Source: Pediococcus sp. (GTDB lineage: Bacteria > Bacillota > Bacilli > Lactobacillales > Lactobacillaceae). Taken from it: a stretch of DNA of 5,250 bases. Under the pieces are notes generated by a model that saw nothing but the letters and a program-made list of their open reading frames with translations, made no database searches and had not been told where the DNA came from. Position numbers and translations under genes: made by a program. The stretch is taken from contig JALAGR010000174.1 in assembly GCA_022712335.1 (NCBI GenBank), forward strand, positions 1 to 5,250, given 5' to 3'. Positions 1-5,250 of the stretch are shown here, piece by piece; position 1 is the first letter of the stretch, and each line of letters opens with the position of its first letter.

Positions 1-1
1 C

Positions 2-262
2 CTATCCTATAAAAAATAAAATTAAGAAGACCAGTACGATTCCAACACCCAGGACTGCCATCGCAATATTGAGTTTCTTAGCTAATGCCCGACTTTTCAC
101 TTCTGATTGTTCGTCGGGGTTAAAGCGTTGTTCTTTACTTTCTTGTTGTCTTCTTTGACTACGCGATAATTCTTCTGCTGATTCTTGCTCTACATTTAAT
201 TTTTCTGCTTCTTTTTGCAAACTTTTTTGGTATTCAGCTCGCGTTTGTTTTCCTTTTTCCAA
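2..262 (-). CDS. Small tail-anchored membrane protein, function unknown
   Basis: This 86-aa protein is not one I recognise. Residues 1-63 are hydrophilic and highly charged, rich in Glu, Gln, Lys and Arg (TRAEYQ near the start, SRSQRRQQ around 34-40), and probably helical. Residues 65-86 form one long hydrophobic segment (AMAVLGVGIVLVFLILFF) ending almost at the stop codon. Basic residues (KSRALAKK) sit just before this segment, which by the positive-inside rule suggests a cytoplasmic N-terminus and a C-terminal anchor. There is no signal peptide and no catalytic motif. The start is TTG at 262, placed 8 nt after the Nudix stop codon. It has a Shine-Dalgarno-like AGGTGAG at 266-272, which overlaps that stop. 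The next in-frame start candidate is another TTG at residue 15, with no good ribosome binding site. It is the last gene seen of the csp-nudix unit, and the operon may continue beyond the left edge. The reading frame is solid; the function is unknown. Confidence 0.75.
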   Translation of the reverse strand: MEKGKQTRAEYQKSLQKEAEKLNVEQESAEELSRSQRRQQESKEQRFNPDEQSEVKSRALAKKLNIAMAVLGVGIVLVFLILFFIG

Positions 263-270
263 AGACTCAC

Positions 271-810
271 CTACTTAGCATTAGCCTTCCAGTAATAAAT
301 GGCTAAAATTGTTTTTGCATCTTCAATTTTACCGTCATTCACTGCTTTTAAAGCTTCATCAAGTGAAAGTTCAAAAATATTTAAGTTTTCACCTTGGTCA
401 CGAGGAAGTTCTTTAGTAACTCTCTTCAAATCTGTTGCTTGATACAACGTCATATATTCGTTTGAAAAACCTGGAGCAGAATAAAAACCACTAATTTTTT
501 TGATTTCACCAGCTTCATAACGAGTTTCCTCATTTAATTCACGTTTAGCTGTCTCAAGTAAATCTTCTCCTGGTTCAACTTTTCCGGCTGGAATTTCAAT
601 GGTTGTTTTACCAATTGGTGTACGCCATTGTTCTTCAAAAATAGCTTTACCATCGTTCGTCAAAGCAAGCACACCAACAGCGCCTTGATGCTTAACCACG
701 TCGCGATTAGCTAATTCCCCACTTGGCAGTTCGACGGTTTGTTGGTATACATCAATAATTTCACCTTTATAACGTGAAATTGACTTTACTACTTTTTCTT
801 CGAAACTCAT
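271..810 (-). CDS. Nudix hydrolase, ADP-ribose pyrophosphatase type (NudF-like)
   Basis: A 179-aa cytosolic Nudix protein that likely hydrolyses ADP-ribose to AMP and ribose 5-phosphate using Mg2+. The Nudix box lies at residues 76-98: G76, E82, R90, E91, E94 and E95 are all present in GX5EX7REUXEE order, so the metal-binding glutamates are intact. A Pro lies about 16 residues after the box (YSAPGFSNE, P113), the hallmark of the ADP-ribose pyrophosphatase subfamily. The N-terminal part (RYKGEIIDVYQQTVELPSG) matches the usual strand-rich domain that precedes the fold in NudF dimers. The length is normal. The Gly that usually ends the box (EExGU) is Arg97 here. The ATG start has a perfect AAGGAGG at 818-824 with a 7-nt spacer. 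Its A is also the last base of the preceding cold-shock gene's stop (TAATG), so translation is probably coupled. The family is secure; the substrate is inferred. Confidence 0.9.
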   Translation of the reverse strand: MSFEEKVVKSISRYKGEIIDVYQQTVELPSGELANRDVVKHQGAVGVLALTNDGKAIFEEQWRTPIGKTTIEIPAGKVEPGEDLLETAKRELNEETRYEAGEIKKISGFYSAPGFSNEYMTLYQATDLKRVTKELPRDQGENLNIFELSLDEALKAVNDGKIEDAKTILAIYYWKANAK

Positions 811-1019
811 TATTCAGCCTCCTTACGAAAAACTTTAACGGCGATTAAACCCTTAGGTCCATCAGCAACCATTAATTTAACTTTTTCTCCGACTTCTAAA
901 GTTTTGTAATCTTCAGATTGAATTACTGTGTAATGAGCAAATACCTTGTCCCCACTATCTGTTTCAATGAATCCAAATCCTTTTTCTTTATCAAAGCTTC
1001 CTACTGTTCCAGTTTCCAA
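810..1019 (-). CDS. Divergent cold-shock-domain (CspA-family) nucleic-acid-binding protein
   Basis: A 69-aa single cold-shock domain, the usual size for CspA-type proteins, which bind single-stranded RNA and DNA and act as RNA chaperones or antiterminators. The RNP1 motif KGFGFI is at residues 13-18 and an RNP2-like KVFAHYT at 25-31, keeping the aromatic surface F15, F17, F27, H29 and Y30. The rest (YKTLEVGEKVKLMVADGPKGLIAVKV) follows the five-strand OB fold. The usual KWF before RNP1 is GSF here (residues 7-9), so the surface Trp is lost. The C-terminal VFRKEAE is also unlike the common CspA ending, so this is a diverged paralogue rather than the main cold-shock protein. The start is TTG at 1019, chosen because AGGGAG lies 8 nt upstream and the fold begins at once. 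It is first in the operon, has its own promoter, and its stop overlaps the Nudix start. A short 5' leader of about 30 nt argues against a cspA-like thermosensing leader. Confidence 0.9.
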   Translation of the reverse strand: METGTVGSFDKEKGFGFIETDSGDKVFAHYTVIQSEDYKTLEVGEKVKLMVADGPKGLIAVKVFRKEAE

Positions 1020-1027
1020 AACTTCAG

Positions 1028-1033
1028 CTCCCT
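1028..1033 (-). promoter_or_regulatory. Ribosome binding site of the cold-shock gene
   Basis: AGGGAG followed by the 8-nt spacer CTGAAGTT and then TTG. It decides the non-ATG start of the csp gene, since no ATG lies nearby in frame. Confidence 0.75.
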
Positions 1034-1051
1034 TTTTGTGTTTGTCATACT

Positions 1052-1065
1052 ACCATCATAATGGT
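1052..1065. repeat. Second dyad, ACCAT-N4-ATGGT, over the -10 box
   Basis: On the minus strand ACCAT TATG ATGGT forms an inverted repeat with 5-bp arms and a 4-nt centre. It covers the -10 box and is separated from the 12-bp palindrome by a single base. Because it lies upstream of the predicted transcription start, it would act as DNA rather than as an RNA hairpin. The arms are short, so chance cannot be excluded. Confidence 0.3.
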
Positions 1066-1083
1066 GAGAAACGTTTCTGTAAA
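1055..1083 (-). promoter_or_regulatory. Sigma-A promoter of the csp-nudix-membrane protein operon
   Basis: On the minus strand a -35 box TTTACA (1078-1083) and a -10 box TATGAT (1055-1060) are separated by exactly 17 nt. Each matches the sigma-A consensus (TTGACA, TATAAT) at five of six positions. The predicted transcription start is near 1048, giving a leader of about 30 nt. The promoter lies just downstream of the ileS terminator, so the operon is probably an independent unit. A palindrome fills most of the spacer, which suggests the promoter is regulated. Confidence 0.7.
1067..1078. promoter_or_regulatory. Perfect 12-bp palindrome between -35 and -10, candidate operator
   Basis: AGAAACGTTTCT is a perfect inverted repeat with a central CG. 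It sits in the promoter spacer and overlaps the last base of the -35 box. The AAACGTTT core resembles LacI-family operators, but it fits the CcpA cre consensus poorly: the outer TG and CA and the W positions do not match. A repressor bound here would block RNA polymerase. The palindrome is seen directly; its role as an operator is inferred, and the regulator is not in the window. Confidence 0.45.
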
Positions 1084-1116
1084 TTAAAAATGATTAGGTT
1101 CCTCACCTAATCACTT
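1081..1116 (-). terminator. Intrinsic terminator of ileS
   Basis: The transcript forms a perfect 9-bp stem TGATTAGGT / ACCTAATCA (1105-1113 with 1091-1099) around a 5-nt loop GAGGA, followed by TTTTTAATTT (1081-1090). The stem can extend by A-U and G-U pairs using AAAG before it and the first U residues after it. It begins 8 nt past the ileS stop and isolates ileS from the csp operon. Confidence 0.92.
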
Positions 1117-1124
1117 TCAACTAA

Positions 1125-3926
1125 TTATTTTTCTTCAAATCCTTCAGTGATTGCTTCAGGATAATTTTCAGTAACGATTTGAGCACAGCTTGCACATAAT
1201 GTTGCAAAATGTTCGTCTGAACCAACGTCTGTCTTCGTCATTCGACAACGTTCGCAAACTTCACCTTGTGCAGGTGTGATTTCAACTGCCATCTTTTCTT
1301 CAAAGATTTCTGCATCAGCAGGTGCTTCAGCTAGAGTCTTCACATCCAATTGAGAAACAATCAAAATCAAACGTAAATCAACGCCTAATTCATCAACTAA
1401 TTTCTTAGATGCTTCATCCAAGTACAAGGTTGCCTTAGCTTCCATTGACTTACCAATCATCTTACTGTCACGAGCTTCTTCAAGAGCTTTCAAAACGTGT
1501 GAACGAAGTTCTTTGATCGTTTGCCATTTGCTCATTAAGTCTTCACCATCATCATAATTAGCAACTTCTGGCATTTCAGATAATTGAACAAATTCTTCTG
1601 GTTCACGAAGATATTCCCAAATTTCTTCAGCAGTATGAGGCAAAATTGGCGTGATTAATTTTGTTAAACCAACCAAAATTTCATAGAAGACAGTTTGCAT
1701 CGAGCGACGCTTCAAACTATTTTCCGGTTCGATATAAACAACATCCTTAGCAAAATCAAGGTAGAATGCTGATAAATCAGTAATGATGTAATTTAACAAC
1801 GTCTTGTAGATATCAATGAAATCGTAGCTATCATATGATCCGCGGACCTTGCTGATTAATTCATTGAATTGAACAAGCATGTAACGATCTTCAGGACGTA
1901 ATTCGCTATAACTAACCTTATTTTCTTTTGGATCAAAATCAGATGTGTTAGCAAGTAAGTAACGAACCGTGTTTCTGATTTTCTTGTAAGATTCAGAAAT
2001 CTTAACAAAGTTTTCTTGAGAAACACGTACGTCAGATGAAGAATCAATCGAAGAAACCCAAAGACGGATAATTTCAGCACCCATCTTCTTATTGATTTCA
2101 TCAGGAACAATGGTGTTACCAAGTGATTTACTCATCTTGTGGCCCTTACCATCTAAGGTAAATCCTTGTGAGATAACCTTTTTGTATGGTGCTTTGCCAG
2201 ATACAGCAACACTAGTAATCAAACTAGAATTGAACCAACCACGATATTGATCAGAACCTTCTAATACTAGGTCAGCTGGATATTCAAGATAATCGCGTTG
2301 AGCCAAAACACCTTGATGTGATGATCCTGAGTCAAACCAAACATCCATGATGTCATTTTCTTTAGTAAATTCGCCATTTGGTGAATGTTCATTAGAGTAA
2401 CCTTCTGGAAGAAGATCCTTAGCTTCCCATTGGAACCAAATGTCAGAACCGTTCTTTTCAAATAAGTTAGCAACATGATCGATAGTTTCTTTATCGATGA
2501 TTGGTGTTCCATCTTCAGCATAGAAGATTGGTAGTGGAACACCCCAAACACGTTGACGAGAGATAACCCAATCGCCACGATCACGAATCATATTGTGAAG
2601 ACGTTTTTGTCCCCAATCAGGAAGAAATTCCACTTCGTCAATAGCACCAAGAATTTGATCACGAATCTTATCTACTGAAGCAAACCATTGTGGTGTTGCA
2701 CGGAAAATAATTGGTTTCTTTGTACGCCAATCAAATGGATAACTATGTTCATAGTCCATTTGTTTTAAGAGCGCATTTGAAGCTTTTAATTTATCCAACG
2801 CAATGGCGTTCGCATCTTCATAGAAGACTCCTTCGAAATCTGGACCAGCTTCAGCTGTCATATATCCACGATCATCTACTGGTACAAAGATATCTAATCC
2901 GTATTCTTTACCAACACGGAAATCATCTTCACCAAATCCTGGAGCAGTATGAACTAAACCAGTACCTGAATCTAAAGTAACGAAATCGCCCAACATTACA
3001 ACTAATTTGCGGTCACTATCAAATGGATGCAAAGCAGTAATATTTTCTAGTTCACTCCCGCGAACCATCTTGATTGTTTGAACATCTTCCCAACCAAATT
3101 GTTCAGCTGCATAGGTCAAACGATCCGTAGCAACCACGAATTTACGGTCTTCACCAGCTGGTTGGACAACTGAATAGTCAAATCCAGCATCGATAGTAAT
3201 CCCTTCTGATGCTGGAATCGTCCATGGTGTTGTCGTCCAAACTACAAAATAAGTATCTTCGTCAAGAACACCTTTACCATCACTAACTTTTTCAGCGTAA
3301 AAAGCAGATGGTGAAGTAACATCATGATATTCAACTTCAGCTTCAGCCATAGCTGATTCAGATGACCATGACCAAAATACTGGTTTTTTACCACGGTAAA
3401 TTAACCCTAATTCCGCCATTCGACCAAATGTTCTAATTTCTTGTGCTTCGAATTCTGGTTTAAGTGTTAGGTATGGATTGTCCCATTCTGCAGAAATACC
3501 TAAACGTTTGAAATCTGTACGTTGCTTATCAACTTGTTTTAGTGCGTATTCGTGACATAATTTTCTAAATTCAGCTGTGGACATTTTCTTTCTGTCATAG
3601 CCTTCTTTAGTAAGTTGTTGTTCAATTGGTAATCCATGAGTATCCCAACCTGGAACAAATGGACTTCTGAAACCACTCATTGATTTGTAACGAACAATAA
3701 TATCTTTTGAAATCTTGTTCATGGCATGACCCATGTGGATGTTACCATTTGCATATGGAGGTCCATCATGTAATACAAATGATGGTTTACCTTCATTTAA
3801 TTTTTGACGTTGTTCGTAAATTTTGTTTTCAGCCCAGATATCTTCACGTTTTTGTTCATTAACTGGAAGATTTCCACGCATCTTAAATTTTGTTTTTCCA
3901 AGGTTTAACGTATCTTTAACTCGCAC
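1125..3926 (-). CDS. ileS: Isoleucyl-tRNA synthetase
   Basis: A complete class I synthetase of 933 aa that charges tRNA-Ile with isoleucine and edits misactivated valine in the cytosol. Signatures in order are: [12 protein letters not shown], with the HIGH motif as HMGH at 64-67; [10 protein letters not shown] at 93-102; the CP1 editing domain with WTTTPWT from W230 and [15 protein letters not shown] at 321-335 (H326 and D335 match the conserved editing residues); [18 protein letters not shown] at 597-601; a helical anticodon-binding domain; and a C-terminal zinc site CxxC-x16-CxxC (C891, C894, C911, C914). The start is GTG at 3926, giving [21 protein letters not shown], the normal N-terminus of Lactobacillales IleS. 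The frame stays open upstream to a TTG at 4004, but that lies inside the T-box motif and is not a credible start. Expression is controlled by the T-box leader just upstream, and a terminator follows the gene. No broken or missing motif is seen. Confidence 0.98.
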   Translation of the reverse strand: MRVKDTLNLGKTKFKMRGNLPVNEQKREDIWAENKIYEQRQKLNEGKPSFVLHDGPPYANGNIHMGHAMNKISKDIIVRYKSMSGFRSPFVPGWDTHGLPIEQQLTKEGYDRKKMSTAEFRKLCHEYALKQVDKQRTDFKRLGISAEWDNPYLTLKPEFEAQEIRTFGRMAELGLIYRGKKPVFWSWSSESAMAEAEVEYHDVTSPSAFYAEKVSDGKGVLDEDTYFVVWTTTPWTIPASEGITIDAGFDYSVVQPAGEDRKFVVATDRLTYAAEQFGWEDVQTIKMVRGSELENITALHPFDSDRKLVVMLGDFVTLDSGTGLVHTAPGFGEDDFRVGKEYGLDIFVPVDDRGYMTAEAGPDFEGVFYEDANAIALDKLKASNALLKQMDYEHSYPFDWRTKKPIIFRATPQWFASVDKIRDQILGAIDEVEFLPDWGQKRLHNMIRDRGDWVISRQRVWGVPLPIFYAEDGTPIIDKETIDHVANLFEKNGSDIWFQWEAKDLLPEGYSNEHSPNGEFTKENDIMDVWFDSGSSHQGVLAQRDYLEYPADLVLEGSDQYRGWFNSSLITSVAVSGKAPYKKVISQGFTLDGKGHKMSKSLGNTIVPDEINKKMGAEIIRLWVSSIDSSSDVRVSQENFVKISESYKKIRNTVRYLLANTSDFDPKENKVSYSELRPEDRYMLVQFNELISKVRGSYDSYDFIDIYKTLLNYIITDLSAFYLDFAKDVVYIEPENSLKRRSMQTVFYEILVGLTKLITPILPHTAEEIWEYLREPEEFVQLSEMPEVANYDDGEDLMSKWQTIKELRSHVLKALEEARDSKMIGKSMEAKATLYLDEASKKLVDELGVDLRLILIVSQLDVKTLAEAPADAEIFEEKMAVEITPAQGEVCERCRMTKTDVGSDEHFATLCASCAQIVTENYPEAITEGFEEK

Positions 3927-3931
3927 TAAAA

Positions 3932-3943
3932 CCACTCGCCTTT
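3932..3943 (-). promoter_or_regulatory. Ribosome binding site region of ileS
   Basis: Before the GTG at 3926 the minus strand reads AAAGGCGAGTGG. The AAAGG core is 12 nt from the GTG and the GAGTGG part is 5 nt away, so the exact Shine-Dalgarno register is unclear. An in-frame GTG at 3935 is only 3 nt from AAAGG, too close, which favours the start at 3926. The site lies between the terminator U-tract and the start codon, so it is transcribed only after antitermination. Confidence 0.5.
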
Positions 3944-3950
3944 CCGAAGT

Positions 3951-3987
3951 AAAATAAAAAGACTCCATCCCTAATAGGGACGAAGTC
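3951..3987 (-). terminator. T-box regulated intrinsic terminator upstream of ileS
   Basis: GACTTCGTCCC (3977-3987) pairs with GGGATGGAGTC (3961-3971) in an 11-bp stem with two G-U pairs, around the 5-nt loop TATTA. It is followed by TTTTTATTTT (3951-3960). The 5' arm is shared with the antiterminator, so this is the off state when tRNA-Ile is charged. Confidence 0.95.
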
Positions 3988-4009
3988 TTCGCGGTACCAC
4001 CCAAATTTA

Positions 4010-4027
4010 AAGGCTAAATATAGCCTT
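4010..4027 (-). repeat. T-box Stem III hairpin
   Basis: AAGGCTA / TAGCCTT form a perfect 7-bp stem with a 4-nt loop (TATT on the transcribed strand). It lies just before the T-box motif, where Stem III is expected. Confidence 0.8.
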
Positions 4028-4181
4028 CCTCTTTGTAGCAAATTAACGGTTGCCATCCGACTAGATCTACTTGATTCAATCTAGCACTCAAAAGTGATTA
4101 ATTCTCAATCAACATACTGACCTCCCACCACCGTCAGCTCGCTAAAATGTTTTTAATTGAAAACCGTTCTTTTTTAACGTT

Positions 4182-4919
4182 TTATTCTTTTGGTTCAACA
4201 TGGAATCCTTCGCTAGTTGGATTGCCGTTTTCATTGTTGTAGTCTTCTGGGAAAACCACAACTGTTTTTTGTTCATCTTGTACTGGTGCTTCTGGTTCAA
4301 TTGCTGGTGTATCTGGAGAAACCTCAGCAACTTCTTCTGAGTGTACACTCTCACCTTGGAAATTGTCAAGAGTACCACTATTACGCATAGCTTCTTTAAT
4401 TTCACCAATTGTGAGTAATTCATCTGAACTAAGAAGATTATCCCAATCGCGTCCTTTAATCATTTGAAGTTGTGATTCAAGTAATACTTCAAATTTTTGG
4501 CGGAAACTACGAGCTTGCTTCTTCAAGTCATCAGTTGCCACAACCACTTTTTGGGCCTTACCAGCTGCTTCGCCAATATAACCATCAGCCTTTTTGTGTG
4601 CTTCTTCGATAACTACTTCAGCTTCTTTTTGAGCTTCTTTAGACGTAAATTCAGCTTCACGTTTTGAACTGATTTTAACTTTATCAGCAGCATCTTGTGC
4701 AACCATAATTGACTTGTTAAGTGAGTCTTTCATTTCATCGAAATAATCGATGCGACTCTTAGCTTCAGCAAGTTGCTGACGAAGAGAATCAATCTCATCG
4801 TGAAGACGACGTTGTTCAAAAGCAACATCATCTAGAAATTCATCAACTTCAACTGGGTTGTATCCTCGCATTTTGTTTGAAAATTGCTTTTGTTGTATAT
4901 CTTGTGGTTCAATTGACAT
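4182..4919 (-). CDS. divIVA: Cell division/polar organisation protein DivIVA
   Basis: A 245-aa coiled-coil protein that binds curved membrane at septa and poles and recruits partners. The N-terminal lipid-binding domain is clear (MSIEPQDI, then KMRGYNPVEVDEFLD at 16-30). R18 and G19 match the conserved FRG tip, while the Phe17 that inserts into membrane in Bacillus subtilis is Met here. A first coiled coil runs about 31-70, ending in SLNKSI, and a second about 72-163, with VAQDAADKVK and LKKQARSFRQKFEVLLESQ, ending DWDNLL. Residues 164-245 form an acidic, Pro/Glu/Asn-rich, probably disordered tail; B. subtilis DivIVA is about 164 aa, so this is an extra 80 residues. The start is ATG at 4919, which gives the canonical N-terminus. 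A GTG at 4943, overlapping the ylmH stop, would add eight residues and is unlikely. A weak GGGGG lies 10 nt before the ATG. The gene follows ylmH by 23 nt and is probably cotranscribed with it. Confidence 0.95.
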   Translation of the reverse strand: MSIEPQDIQQKQFSNKMRGYNPVEVDEFLDDVAFEQRRLHDEIDSLRQQLAEAKSRIDYFDEMKDSLNKSIMVAQDAADKVKISSKREAEFTSKEAQKEAEVVIEEAHKKADGYIGEAAGKAQKVVVATDDLKKQARSFRQKFEVLLESQLQMIKGRDWDNLLSSDELLTIGEIKEAMRNSGTLDNFQGESVHSEEVAEVSPDTPAIEPEAPVQDEQKTVVVFPEDYNNENGNPTSEGFHVEPKE

Positions 4920-4942
4920 TTTAGTAAAACCCCCGTAAATCA

Positions 4943-5250
4943 CTATCTAGTTTTAATTAAATCCAGCTGGATTTTAAGCTTATCTTTTTTTGTTTTTCCA
5001 AGAACATCAACAAGCTTTATCCTACCATATTTTCGAACTGAAATAACATCATTTAACGCAATTACAGTATCTGCTTTTTCATCGACCATCCAATTTAATT
5101 GAACTAATCGTTTTTCAATTAGTTCTTTTGCTCGGTGCCGTGAAATTGAAAAACCAGTCGAAATAATAGAATCCATTCTTAATGATGCTACAGTTTGACT
5201 CACAGCTTCCCAATCATTCTGAACTTTTAAAATATCATTTGGTGAAATAG
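4943..5250 (-). CDS. ylmH: YlmH, S4-domain RNA-binding protein (C-terminal part)
   Basis: The last 101 residues of the protein are present; the frame is open to the right edge, so the gene is cut by the window and not truncated in itself. It begins ISPNDILKVQNDWEA, the linker before the C-terminal S4 domain. The S4 domain follows: SLRMDSIIST, SRHRAKELIEKRLVQLNW, then NDVISVRKYGRIKL and GKTKKDK, a typical alpha-L RNA-binding fold rich in Lys and Arg. The full family protein is about 260 aa. A GTG at 5203 is an internal Val codon, not a start, because the conserved sequence continues upstream. In Firmicutes ylmH lies in the division cluster next to divIVA, as here. The protein binds ribosomes or RNA, and in B. 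subtilis it has been linked to ribosome-associated quality control. The function in this organism is inferred from family and position. Confidence 0.93.
   Translation of the reverse strand, partial: ISPNDILKVQNDWEAVSQTVASLRMDSIISTGFSISRHRAKELIEKRLVQLNWMVDEKADTVIALNDVISVRKYGRIKLVDVLGKTKKDKLKIQLDLIKTR

Larger units (their letters stand above)
3951..4161 (-). promoter_or_regulatory. T-box riboswitch (tRNA-Ile sensing leader of ileS)
   Basis: The leader RNA senses uncharged tRNA-Ile and permits read-through into ileS. The 14-nt T-box UGGGUGGUACCGCG is at 3990-4003. Its bulge UGGU (3996-3999) is complementary to the ACCA end expected for tRNA-Ile. Stem I appears to span about 4075-4161, with a possible base helix UUCAAU (4156-4161) / AUUGAA (4075-4080) and a UAGC/GCUA pairing (4141-4144 with 4082-4085). 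Its distal hairpin, beginning GAGCUGACGGUGGUGGG, is typical of T-boxes. The specifier is AUC (4096-4098) followed by A, in the usual context AUCACUUUUGAG. Further helices are GUAG/CUAC (4067-4070 with 4035-4038) enclosing CGG/CCG, and Stem III AAGGCUA/UAGCCUU (4010-4027). The antiterminator pairs the GGG of the T-box with the UCCC of the terminator's 5' arm, so the two folds exclude each other. No clear AGUA motif is seen in the 5' arm of Stem I. The class and amino acid are secure; the Stem I fold is approximate. Confidence 0.95.

Noticed and set aside
1065..1080. CcpA cre site over the csp promoter palindrome
   Set aside because: Aligned on the central CG, the outer TG/CA and the W positions of the cre consensus are not met, so carbon catabolite control is not supported.
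1856..2122. 88-codon open frame on the minus strand in a different frame within ileS
   Set aside because: It lies wholly inside the strongly conserved ileS reading frame and its protein has no recognisable domain; it is a shadow frame.
2267..2584. 105-codon open frame on the minus strand within ileS
   Set aside because: Shadow of ileS in another frame with no supporting motif.
2711..2980. 89-codon plus-strand open frame opposite ileS
   Set aside because: Antisense to a conserved essential gene; the composition (many His, Leu, Gln) is that of a reverse-frame shadow.
4160..4183. Possible weak terminator after divIVA: AAAACGUU / AACGGUUUU arms with loop AAAAAAG
   Set aside because: The stem is almost all A-U with a bulge, the U-tract is part of the stem, and its 3' arm overlaps the likely base of T-box Stem I. 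It could be chance in AT-rich DNA.
4142..4423. 93-codon minus-strand frame overlapping the 3' end of divIVA and the T-box leader
   Set aside because: Out of frame with divIVA, low-complexity Lys/Gln/Leu composition, and it runs into the structured T-box RNA; not a gene.
5201..5203. GTG as the start of a short 86-aa S4 protein
   Set aside because: The frame continues upstream with YlmH-like sequence (ISPNDILKVQNDWEA) to the window edge, so this is an internal Val codon of a gene cut by the window.

Overview
The window reads as a stretch of ordinary chromosome from a low-GC Gram-positive bacterium, most likely a member of the Lactobacillaceae. The reasons are the gene order ylmH-divIVA-(T-box)-ileS, the AT-rich coding style with strong AAGGAGG-type ribosome binding sites, the T-box control of an aminoacyl-tRNA synthetase, and IleS and DivIVA sequences of Firmicutes type. 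The genus cannot be fixed from the sequence alone. Every gene is on the minus strand, so transcription runs from the right end of the window to the left.

Right end (4182-5250): the C-terminal part of the S4-domain RNA-binding protein YlmH runs off the window edge. It is followed closely by divIVA, the last gene of the division and cell-wall cluster. Next comes a T-box riboswitch (about 3951-4161) with an AUC (Ile) specifier and a strong terminator hairpin that competes with its antiterminator. It leads into ileS (1125-3926), a complete isoleucyl-tRNA synthetase of 933 aa with a GTG start. A strong intrinsic terminator (1081-1116) ends this unit.

Left end (2-1083): a separate transcription unit begins with a good sigma-A promoter whose spacer holds a perfect 12-bp palindrome, with a second dyad over the -10 box. 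It drives three tightly packed genes: a divergent cold-shock-domain protein (TTG start), a Nudix hydrolase of the ADP-ribose pyrophosphatase type whose ATG overlaps the preceding stop (TAATG), and a small tail-anchored membrane protein of unknown function (TTG start).

In function the window joins division-site and pole organisation (DivIVA), an RNA/ribosome-associated factor (YlmH), tRNA-Ile charging controlled by uncharged tRNA, and a small operon for nucleic-acid binding and nucleotide clean-up. I find no mobile element, CRISPR array, phage gene or defence system, and no convincing undescribed system. The points most worth a second look are the paired dyads in the csp promoter, substitutions at normally conserved positions in the cold-shock protein and the Nudix box, and the unidentified tail-anchored protein. 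No gene-free stretch exceeds 300 bases; the longest (3927-4181) is the T-box leader.
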